This document shows positions 1-6,046 of a stretch of DNA of 64,000 nt, in pieces. Positions within the stretch are counted from its first letter, which is position 1; each line of letters begins with the position of its first letter. The notes under the pieces were generated by a model that was given only the letters and a program-made list of their open reading frames with translations, searched no databases and was not told the origin of the DNA. The position numbers and the translations under genes were made by a program. The DNA comes from Actinoplanes xinjiangensis (lineage in GTDB: Bacteria > Actinomycetota > Actinomycetes > Mycobacteriales > Micromonosporaceae): assembly GCF_003148685.1 (NCBI RefSeq), contig NZ_QGGR01000002.1, forward strand, positions 682,001 to 746,000. Reading direction: 5' to 3'.

Positions 1-351
1 CAGGAGCGCATCGCCCGCAACGCCGCGAACGCCCGCGACGCCGCCGACCGGATCGCCGCCGTCCGCGCCACCGCCGGCGACGGCAACGGCCTCACCGAGG
101 TGACCGTCGACTCCACCGGCACACTCCTCGACATCCGCTTCACCGACCGCATCCACCGCGTCCCACCCGACGCCGTCGCCCGCGCGGTCCTCGCCGCGTC
201 CGCCGCCGCCCGGCGGACCGCCGCCGAACAGTCCCGCGCCGTCGTCACCGAGACGCTCGGCCCCGACTCACCGGCGGCCCGGGCCATCACCGCCCAGATC
301 GACGCCCGTGCGGCCACCGACCACGGACGACGGGAGGGTCACCGTGCCTGA
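1..351 (+). CDS. YbaB/EbfC-like DNA-binding family protein (5' truncated)
   Basis: The reading frame is open from base 1, so the true start lies left of the window. The visible 116 residues show an alpha-helical, Ala/Arg-rich N-part, then a strand-turn-strand (LTEVTVDSTGTLLDIRF) and a C-terminal helix, the fold pattern of the YbaB/EbfC nucleoid-associated family. Actinobacterial members of this type commonly sit beside ESX/WXG100 genes, as here. Its stop codon overlaps the start of the next gene (GTG at 344), so the two are probably translationally coupled. The family call is from fold pattern and context; the DNA-binding role is inferred from the family. Confidence 0.7.
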   Translation, partial: QERIARNAANARDAADRIAAVRATAGDGNGLTEVTVDSTGTLLDIRFTDRIHRVPPDAVARAVLAASAAARRTAAEQSRAVVTETLGPDSPAARAITAQIDARAATDHGRREGHRA

Positions 352-655
352 CGGGTTCTCCGCGGACACGGAGCAGATCCGCGAGCATGCGGCGAAGATC
401 GCCGAGGTCCGCGACAGGTTCGCCGCGGTCACGGCCGCGAGCGCGGCCATCACCCGCGACGACGCCGCCTACGGCCTGCTGTGCGGGTGGATGTCCGGGA
501 TCCTGGAGGAGCGGCACGAGGCCCAGAAGACCATTCTCTCGTACGTCGAGGAGAACCTCCGCCTGGCGCAGGAGGCTCTGATCCGTACCGGTCAGGACTA
601 TGCCGCCACCGACACGGCCGCCGCGGACCGTATCCGCCGTGCCGGGAACCTCTGA
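344..655 (+). CDS. EspC-like / WXG100-type ESX secretion-associated small protein
   Basis: A 103-residue, almost entirely helical protein, typical of the EspC/DUF2580 and WXG100 group of type VII (ESX) substrates. The GTG at 344 is preferred over the ATG at 308 because a GGGAGG-type ribosome binding site lies 6-12 bases upstream and the GTG overlaps the preceding stop. The protein has an N-terminal helix rich in A/E/R, a turn around residues 35-45, and a second helix with EERHEAQ and ENLRLAQEA segments. Its position between a YbaB-like gene and a WXG-like gene supports a role as partner or chaperone for secretion of the toxin encoded downstream. Confidence 0.7.
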   Translation: MPDGFSADTEQIREHAAKIAEVRDRFAAVTAASAAITRDDAAYGLLCGWMSGILEERHEAQKTILSYVEENLRLAQEALIRTGQDYAATDTAAADRIRRAGNL

Positions 656-666
656 GGGGCCCGCCG

Positions 667-1359
667 ATGACCCTCGTCGCCGCCACCACGTCCACCACCA
701 CGGGCACCACCGGGTTGTCCCTGGCGGAGAGCTTCCAGGGCGCCCGGGAAGCCGTGGAGAGCGGCAGCTGGGCGGACCGGGCCCTGGCCGGCGGCGCGTT
801 CGCCGCCGAGACCGTCGCCACGGTGATCGACCCGTTCAGTGCCCTGCTCGCCAACGGCCTCGGCTGGGCGATGGAACACTTCGCGCCGCTCCGGGAGATC
901 CTCGACAGACTCGCCGGTCTCCCCGACCTGGTCGCCGCCCACGCCGCCACCTGGCAGAACATGGCAGGCGAACTCCACTCGATGGCCGCCGACCTGCAGG
1001 GCTGCCTGTCCACCGGCCTCCCCGACTGGCAGGGCACCGCCGCCACCACCTACCAGAACCTGATGGCGAACAACGTCGACGTCCTCGACGGGCTGGGCGT
1101 CCTGGCCACCACCATGTCATCGGCCACCCGGGCCGCCGGCAACCTGGTCACGTTCACCCGGGACCTGGTCCGCGACCTGATCGCCGACCTGGTCGCCCGC
1201 GTGATCGTCTGGGCCGGCGAGGCCCTCCTGATCGTCACCATCCCGGTGGTGGCCGCCCAGATCGCCTCGGCGGTCGTCAAGTGGGCCGGCCGGATCGCCT
1301 CGTACACGAGCGCCCTCGTCACCAGCCTCACCAACCTGACCCGCCTCCTCAACGGCTGA
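667..1359 (+). CDS. WXG-motif ESX-type secreted protein (toxin-delivery N-terminal part)
   Basis: This 230-residue protein starts at ATG 667, 11 bases after the previous stop. Residues 75-150 form a long helical hairpin whose turn carries a W-Q-G motif (W121-G123 within LPDWQGTAATTYQ), the hallmark of WXG100 domains. Residues 165-225 are hydrophobic helices (LLIVTIPVVAAQIA) like the membrane-active segment of ESX effectors. In polymorphic toxins such a module is often fused to a C-terminal toxin. Here it ends at TGA 1357-1359, and the toxin ORF begins ten bases after that stop in the same reading frame, so it may represent the delivery half of a split effector. Confidence 0.7.
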   Translation: MTLVAATTSTTTGTTGLSLAESFQGAREAVESGSWADRALAGGAFAAETVATVIDPFSALLANGLGWAMEHFAPLREILDRLAGLPDLVAAHAATWQNMAGELHSMAADLQGCLSTGLPDWQGTAATTYQNLMANNVDVLDGLGVLATTMSSATRAAGNLVTFTRDLVRDLIADLVARVIVWAGEALLIVTIPVVAAQIASAVVKWAGRIASYTSALVTSLTNLTRLLNG

Positions 1360-1368
1360 GCCCCGCCG

Positions 1369-2070
1369 ATGACCCCGAGACCCCGCGGCACCGGCGGCGG
1401 CGACACCCCGGACGGCCCCGGAAGCGGCCCACGCCCCCACGGCGGCGCCCCTTCGGGAGGCGGCGGCGTCCGCTCGAACGAGGCCGCCGCCATGGCCACC
1501 GCCCACCAGGGCCGAGCCGGTAACGGGCCGGCCGCCACCCCCTTCGACGTCGCGCGCGGTCAGCCCGACCACCTGCACACCCGGATGACCGGCACCCCCG
1601 GCGGCACGCCCACCGGCCCTCTCACCGAGGTCAGGGCAGGGCCTGACGTCACCGTCCGGCGCTCCGACGAAATGGAGAACTCGGCGGCCGCGCTTCTGGC
1701 GGATTCGGGATATCGCATTCACCAGAACCCCACGCGTGGGGAGGTCGCGCAGGCACGGGCCAACACCGGGGACACCGGCCTACCCACGAAGAACCCGGAC
1801 TACCTGATCGAGGGACGCGTGTTCGACTGCTACTCGCCGACGGAGCCGGAGAAGTCGCTACGAGGCATCTGGACCGAGACCAAGAACAAGGTCGTGAAGG
1901 AGCAGACTCAACGTGTCGTGGTGAACCTGGAGGATTGGCGAGGCGACGTGCGAGACCTCCAGCGACAGTTCGACGGCTGGCCCATCAACGGACTCAAAGA
2001 GGTCAAGGTCATCACGCCACACGGCGAGATCGTGCAGATCGACCTTCCCTCACCGAGCGATCGAGAGTGA
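1369..2070 (+). CDS. Polymorphic toxin, CdiA-type tRNA nuclease-like C-terminal domain
   Basis: A 233-residue protein in two parts. Residues 1-90 are a Gly/Pro-rich, low-complexity linker with a short HTRMTG segment. Residues 95-228 resemble the CdiA C-terminal tRNA nuclease fold: a helix with SAAALLADSGYRIHQNP, then KNPDYLIEGRVFDCYSP (acidic residues D144, E148, D153), a WTETKNKVVKEQTQRVVVNL strand-helix, and a final strand pair. Such domains cleave tRNA in rival cells. There is no convincing ribosome binding site before ATG 1369, and the frame is continuous with the upstream WXG gene except for one stop. The coding sequence from about 1650 is visibly less GC-rich than its neighbours, which fits an exchangeable toxin tip. 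The exact RNA target is not predictable. Confidence 0.72.
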   Translation: MTPRPRGTGGGDTPDGPGSGPRPHGGAPSGGGGVRSNEAAAMATAHQGRAGNGPAATPFDVARGQPDHLHTRMTGTPGGTPTGPLTEVRAGPDVTVRRSDEMENSAAALLADSGYRIHQNPTRGEVAQARANTGDTGLPTKNPDYLIEGRVFDCYSPTEPEKSLRGIWTETKNKVVKEQTQRVVVNLEDWRGDVRDLQRQFDGWPINGLKEVKVITPHGEIVQIDLPSPSDRE

Positions 2071-2073
2071 ACC

Positions 2074-2523
2074 ATGTCGCTTGACTACACCCTCACCCTG
2101 GCGAGCGGCGCGACCGCTGCGCAAATCGCTGCGCGCATGCCGCCGGAACAGCCGGAGTGGACGCCGGGCACCGGTTCCGTGCTGACGGCAGACCTCTATC
2201 AGACCCTTGGCATCGACATCTCGCTGTGGGCTGATCGCCACGGCTACGTCGACGCCATGTCGGATGAAGGCCTGTTCGAATGGGAGCCGGACCCCCTCGT
2301 CACGGTGATCTTCAATCTCGATGGACCGATCGATCGCGAGCAGGCGGCAGCGAACATGATCAAAATCGTCCACGGATTGCTGGAGTCCGGACCGGAGGAT
2401 GCGACGCTCGTCATCAACGGCGATCTCCTGCTGGTCGCCCGATTCGACGGAAAGATCGCGAAGCACAACCGCGAGCGCTGGTGGTCGGCATATCCGGCCG
2501 CCGACAGGGTCATCCCCGGCTAG
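2074..2523 (+). CDS. SitI3-like immunity protein
   Basis: This 149-residue soluble protein starts three bases after the toxin stop, the usual place for a cognate immunity gene. It begins MSLDYTLTLASG, resembling the SitI3 family of immunity proteins first named in Myxococcus, and is acidic (pI likely low), as expected for a protein that binds and blocks a basic nuclease. Base composition is less GC-rich than the window average, matching the toxin tip. The family assignment rests on the N-terminal strand pattern and gene position. Binding to the toxin is an inference. Confidence 0.7.
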   Translation: MSLDYTLTLASGATAAQIAARMPPEQPEWTPGTGSVLTADLYQTLGIDISLWADRHGYVDAMSDEGLFEWEPDPLVTVIFNLDGPIDREQAAANMIKIVHGLLESGPEDATLVINGDLLLVARFDGKIAKHNRERWWSAYPAADRVIPG

Positions 2524-2696
2524 CCGCAAGATCATCGGACGGCGTCTGTTTGCGCGGGGGACGGGAAACGGCCATGTGGTGCTGGGCTTGTGCCCGGCTG
2601 GAGGTTCCAGACTTAGTGATCGTTCGGGTTACCGATCGGTAGCCCGGGCGCCCACCGGCAGCCCGTCCCCGGGGCGGGCCGTTCGAAGGAGCCCCG

Positions 2697-3254
2697 ATGT
2701 CCGCGACACCACCGGTTGCGACTACCGCCGCTCACCACTCCCCCGTCCGCATCCGACCGTTCCGGGTCATTCTGGCCGCGGTTCTCTCGCTCGCCCTCGT
2801 CGTCGTCGGGGCGGGACCCGCCCACGCCGTGACCGCCGCCGAGAAGATCACGGTGCTCACCTCGTTCACCCAGACGTCCGCCGCCTCCTACCACGCCTGG
2901 AACACGGCCCGGAAGAATCCGGGTGACTGGTCGGCCTACGGGTTCGACTGGGGCACCGATTTCTGTTCGGCGAGCCCGGACAGGCCTCTCGGTTTCGATT
3001 TCACCCTGTCCTGTCACCGTCATGACTTCGGCTACCGCAACTACAAGGCGGCGGGCGCGTTCACCGACGCCAACAAGCGCCTCGTCGACACGGCTTTCCA
3101 CGCCGACCTGAAACGCAAGTGCGCCGGCTACTCGACGGTGGTCCGCCCGGCCTGCCTCAGCCTGGCGTGGACGTATTACCAGGCGGTCACGATATTCGGT
3201 TCGCTGGCTTCGGTGGACGAGTCCGACGTGGCGGCGGCCGCCGAGCTGATCTGA
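2697..3254 (+). CDS. Secreted prokaryotic phospholipase A2
   Basis: A 185-residue exported protein. Residues 1-44 form a signal peptide (hydrophobic run ILAAVLSLALVVVGAG, cleavage likely after AHA-44). The mature part carries the bacterial/fungal PLA2 active site CHRHDFGYRN, with catalytic His109-Asp110, and cysteines at 90, 106 and in the C-terminal helix for two disulfides. The size fits the Streptomyces violaceoruber enzyme family. It would hydrolyse the sn-2 ester of phospholipids outside the cell, needing Ca2+. A GAAGGAG ribosome site precedes ATG 2697. It faces the ppk2 gene tail to tail across a strong hairpin. Confidence 0.92.
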   Translation: MSATPPVATTAAHHSPVRIRPFRVILAAVLSLALVVVGAGPAHAVTAAEKITVLTSFTQTSAASYHAWNTARKNPGDWSAYGFDWGTDFCSASPDRPLGFDFTLSCHRHDFGYRNYKAAGAFTDANKRLVDTAFHADLKRKCAGYSTVVRPACLSLAWTYYQAVTIFGSLASVDESDVAAAAELI

Positions 3255-3268
3255 CCCGCGCCACGGAA

Positions 3269-3306
3269 CGGACGGCGGCCGCCCGCGGGGAGACGGCCGC
3301 CGTCCG
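3269..3306. terminator. Bidirectional hairpin terminator between PLA2 and ppk2
   Basis: A perfect 13-bp inverted repeat (CGGACGGCGGCCG with its complement) around a 12-base loop lies in the 61-bp gap between two convergent stop codons. There is no U-tract, which is common for GC-rich actinobacterial terminators. Confidence 0.75.
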
Positions 3307-3315
3307 CCCGTACCG

Positions 3316-4137
3316 TCAGAGCTCTCCGAACGGGGTGGGGATGCGGCGCGGACGCGATTCCGGATCGCGGTAGCCCTTCGGGCTCTGCCGTTTCGGCAGG
3401 GTGATGGTGCGGGGTTTGAGCGGCTCGTACGGAACCTGGCTCAACAGGTGCGTGATGATGTTGAGCCGGGCGCGCTTCTTGTCGTCGGCGCCGGCGACGA
3501 ACCAGGGTGCCCACGCGGTGTCGGTGGCGGCGAGCATCGCGTCGCGCGCCCGCGAGTAGTCGTGCCACCGGCTGTACGACTTGAGGTCCATGTCGGTGAG
3601 TTTCCAGACCTTGCGCGGATCGTCGATCCGGCTCTGCAGGCGCCGGGTCTGCTCGTCGGGGCTGACCTCCAGCCAGTATTTGAGCAGCAGGATCCCCGAG
3701 TCGGTCATCGCCTTCTCCCAGGCGGGAACGGTCTCCAGGAACCGCTCGGTCTCCTCCGGCCGGCAGAAACCCATCACATGCTCCACGCCGGCCCGGTTGT
3801 ACCAGGACCGGTCGAAGATCACGACTTCACCGGCGGCCGGATAGTGCGCCATGTACCGCTGGGCGTACATCTGGCTCTTCTCCCGCTCGGTGGGCGTGGG
3901 CAGAGCCACGACCCGGAACACGCGCGGGCTGACCCGCTCGGTGATCCGTTTGATCGTGCCGCCCTTGCCGGCGGTGTCCCGGCCCTCGAAGACGACGCAG
4001 ATCTTGGCGCCGGTGGCCCGGACCCACTCCTGCATCGCCACCAGCTCACCGTGCAGACGCCGCATCTCCTCCTCGTACACCTGCCGTTTCATCCGTGTCA
4101 CGCCTTCGCCCTTCGGCGATTTCGGTTTCTTGGACAT
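3316..4137 (-). CDS. ppk2: Polyphosphate kinase 2 family protein
   Basis: A 273-residue PPK2-fold kinase that transfers phosphate between polyphosphate and nucleotides. The P-loop is in FEGRDTAGKGGTIKR and the Walker B/lid signature in VIFDRSWYNRAGVEHVMGF; the typical KYWLEVSPDEQ and SPRVFRVVALPTPTE segments are also present. ATG 4137 is chosen because the longer open frame upstream runs antisense through the tRNA genes; the N-terminus MSKKPKSPKGEGV then matches a short lysine-rich lead. Its length is that of a single-domain PPK2. Subclass (AMP, ADP or GDP preference) cannot be fixed by eye. A second, unrelated polyphosphate system is encoded at 15681-18685. Confidence 0.92.
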   Translation of the reverse strand: MSKKPKSPKGEGVTRMKRQVYEEEMRRLHGELVAMQEWVRATGAKICVVFEGRDTAGKGGTIKRITERVSPRVFRVVALPTPTEREKSQMYAQRYMAHYPAAGEVVIFDRSWYNRAGVEHVMGFCRPEETERFLETVPAWEKAMTDSGILLLKYWLEVSPDEQTRRLQSRIDDPRKVWKLTDMDLKSYSRWHDYSRARDAMLAATDTAWAPWFVAGADDKKRARLNIITHLLSQVPYEPLKPRTITLPKRQSPKGYRDPESRPRRIPTPFGEL

Positions 4138-4430
4138 GGCATCGTCTCCGCGTCCTGGCCTCGGGCGGTGCCGGCGTACGGCATCCGCGCGACCCGGCTC
4201 CAGAGGCGGCCGGGCCCGCATCGCCGCAGTCTGGCCCCGCCACCACCCGCCGCACCTCACCCCCGGAAGATGACCCTCTGTCGGTCGGTGACGCCGGCGT
4301 TGCGGTCGTCCATCCAGGACGCGCTGGACGACTCGGAGTACTTCGTGCTTCTCGCCTCGCCGGAGGCGGCCGGATCGCCACCCACGGCTCACACGATGAC
4401 TCTGCCGGGGAGCCCGGGCCGGGAACAGAA
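4138..4430. other. Intergenic region upstream of ppk2, no gene seen
   Basis: About 290 bases between the ppk2 start and the tRNA terminator. It should hold the ppk2 promoter, but no convincing -35/-10 pair stands out and no ORF here has coding character. Confidence 0.5.
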
Positions 4431-4460
4431 GAACCGCCTGTCGGATTCGACAGGCGGTTC
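4431..4460 (-). terminator. Rho-independent terminator of the first tRNA cluster
   Basis: A perfect 13-bp stem (GAACCGCCTGTCG and its complement) with a 4-base loop. On the minus strand it is followed by TTCTTCTGTT, a U-rich tail, and lies 12 bases beyond the 3' end of tRNA-Val. Confidence 0.85.
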
Positions 4461-4472
4461 GCGTGTACCTAC

Positions 4473-4547
4473 TGGTGGGCGATACTGGGATCGAACCAGT
4501 GACCTCTTCCGTGTCAAGGAAGCGCGCTCCCGCTGCGCCAATCGCCC
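4473..4547 (-). tRNA. tRNA-Val (GAC)
   Basis: The minus strand folds into a full cloverleaf: acceptor GGGCGAT/ATCGCCC, D-loop AGCGGG, anticodon loop TTGACAC reading GAC, T-arm GGTTCGATCC. CCA is encoded at 4473-4475. Last gene of a Gly-Cys-Val transcript, and identical to the copy at 19028-19102. Confidence 0.95.
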
Positions 4548-4560
4548 GCACAACAATGCG

Positions 4561-4631
4561 AGGTGGAGACGGGATTTGAACCCGTGTACACGGCTTTGCA
4601 GGCCGTTGCCTCGCCTCTCGGCCACTCCACC
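4561..4631 (-). tRNA. tRNA-Cys (GCA)
   Basis: Cloverleaf on the minus strand with acceptor GGTGGAG/CTCCACC, anticodon loop CTGCAAA (GCA) and T-arm GGTTCAAATCC. CCA is not encoded. It is 71 bases long, lies between tRNA-Gly and tRNA-Val, and is repeated exactly at 19117-19187. Confidence 0.95.
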
Positions 4632-4669
4632 GTGGCGGCCGATGCAAGGATCAGCAACAGCCTTCTCCG

Positions 4670-4742
4670 AGCGGACGACGGGATTCGAACCCGCGACCCT
4701 CACCTTGGCAAGGTGATGCGCTACCAGCTGCGCTACGTCCGC
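4670..4742 (-). tRNA. tRNA-Gly (GCC)
   Basis: Cloverleaf on the minus strand with acceptor GCGGACG/CGTCCGC, anticodon loop TTGCCAA (GCC) and T-arm GGTTCGAATCC. CCA is not encoded. It is the first gene of the cluster; the 26 bases 5' of it are identical to those before the second copy at 19214-19286. Confidence 0.95.
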
Positions 4743-4856
4743 TTGTCCCCCCAGGTTTCCCTGGCGACGGAAGAAACCTTAGCCGAGGCCGGGGCCGGAT
4801 GCCAAAGCGCCCCCCGGTTTATACGCCGCGCCGCAGGTCAGAGCCCCTCCAGCAGA

Positions 4857-5045
4857 TCACCGCGTCTCGTCCAGCAGCCGCCGCACCGCGGCGATCAGCT
4901 CGGACTGGAACGCGACGACGCTGCCGTCGACGACGCCGACCCGGTAGTCCGTTCCGGTCTCCGGGTCGTTCGCGCGCATCCCGTCGCGGACGCCGGCACT
5001 GCCGTCGGTGTGACCGGCGTGGTACGCCGCTAATGCTTCTTCCAT
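4857..5045 (-). CDS. Small hypothetical protein
   Basis: A 62-residue soluble, acidic protein, not recognised. ATG 5045 is preferred over the upstream in-frame ATG at 5072 because GAGGAGG lies six bases before it. The sequence has two parts: an N-terminal helix MEEALAAYHAGHTDGSAGV and a C-terminal helix SELIAAVRRLLDE, joined by a strand pair (TDYRVGVVDGSVVAF). The strong ribosome site argues that it is truly translated. Function unknown. Confidence 0.55.
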   Translation of the reverse strand: MEEALAAYHAGHTDGSAGVRDGMRANDPETGTDYRVGVVDGSVVAFQSELIAAVRRLLDETR

Positions 5046-5391
5046 GGGGGCCTCCTCGAACACGCGCGACAATCTCGCACGTCAGCCACATGCCGCAATA
5101 CCGGCCGCCGGGCGGATCAGATCCACCCGACCCGGCAGGGGGACGTCAGCCGGACGTCAGTGCGCGACAGCCGGTGGGAGCAGCCTTCCTCCCCTGGGAG
5201 GACAACGGGGGAATCCGGTGCGGGGCCGGGGCGGACCTGCGGCACTACCGGCCGTGACCTGGACCGGGTGGTGGCCACGATCAGTTCCTTCCTCACCACA
5301 CCGCGTTGACAGGGGCTTCCTGCCCGGCGCACAGAGTCCGCACATGCCGGCTCCGCACGATGGTCTTCGCCGACCTCCCGAGGAGCAACCG
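5046..5391. promoter_or_regulatory. Divergent intergenic region with weak promoter candidate
   Basis: About 346 bases between the small minus-strand gene and the plus-strand membrane protein. A TTGACA hexamer at 5306-5311 could be a -35 box for the gene at 5392, but no clear -10 follows at 17-18 bases. No coding sequence is seen. Confidence 0.3.
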
Positions 5392-5955
5392 ATGACAGTG
5401 AACGACCAGCTGACCTCCGACGCGCCGCGCGACCCGTGGGCCGCCGGAGCCGACGAACCCACCACGGCCACCGAGATCATCACCGCCGCCGACCGGCCGG
5501 ACAAGTCCGCCGAAACGGTGGCCCCGATGATCGAGGGCCCGGTGGCCGGGACGACAGTGGCCGGGACGACAACCAGCGGGGCGCCGGGCGGTCCGCTTCC
5601 GCCGGCCGGGCCGCCGACGGCCGTGTGGGAGGCCCCGCCGCCCGCGGCGAGCAGGCCCGGGCGCAGCCCGAAAGTCGTCCTGATCGCCGCCGTCCTGGTG
5701 ACCGCGATCGCCAGCTCCGGCATCACCGCGGGCGTCATGTCGGCGATCGGCGGCGGCACCCCCGCCGTCGCCACCCAGGACGGTTCCACCGGGCGGCAGG
5801 GCGGTCCCGGCGGCTTCGGTGGTGGGCCCCGCGGGGGCATGCCGGGCGACCAGGATTCGGGTACCACCCAGCAGGATTCAGGGACCACTCAGCAGGATCC
5901 CGGCACCACCCCAGAGCAGGACACGACCACCCAGGAAGGCACCACCGGCACCTGA
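5392..5955 (+). CDS. Single-pass membrane protein with Gly/Gln/Thr-rich repeat tail
   Basis: A 187-residue protein, not assigned to a family. It starts at ATG 5392 after a GAGGAG ribosome site. Residues 1-98 are an acidic, Pro/Thr-rich cytoplasmic region; residues 101-120 form one transmembrane helix (VVLIAAVLVTAIASSGITAG). The outside part is low-complexity: a glycine-rich stretch (GGPGGFGGGPRGGMPG) then repeats of a QDSGTTQ heptad. The layout suggests a surface-exposed or wall-spanning tail. A sensory or structural role cannot be deduced from sequence. Confidence 0.65.
   Translation: MTVNDQLTSDAPRDPWAAGADEPTTATEIITAADRPDKSAETVAPMIEGPVAGTTVAGTTTSGAPGGPLPPAGPPTAVWEAPPPAASRPGRSPKVVLIAAVLVTAIASSGITAGVMSAIGGGTPAVATQDGSTGRQGGPGGFGGGPRGGMPGDQDSGTTQQDSGTTQQDPGTTPEQDTTTQEGTTGT
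5851..5913 (+). repeat. 21-bp tandem repeat encoding QDSGTTQ heptads
   Basis: Three consecutive units starting CAGGAT at 5851, 5872 and 5893, the last degenerate, encode heptads with the pattern QDSGTTQ or QDPGTTP. A fourth, weaker unit follows. Confidence 0.75.
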
Positions 5956-6046
5956 CGACCGTGGTGACGGCCCGGCTCGATACGTGAGCCGGGTCATCCA
6001 CGCCGGTCTTGGGTAAAGCGCCCGCCGGCCCCGCCGATAGAAAGGC

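Noticed and set aside
4138..4472. N-terminal extension of ppk2 through the tRNA genes
   Set aside because: The open frame runs through the tRNAs and terminator; the product has no similarity to PPK2, which starts normally at 4137.
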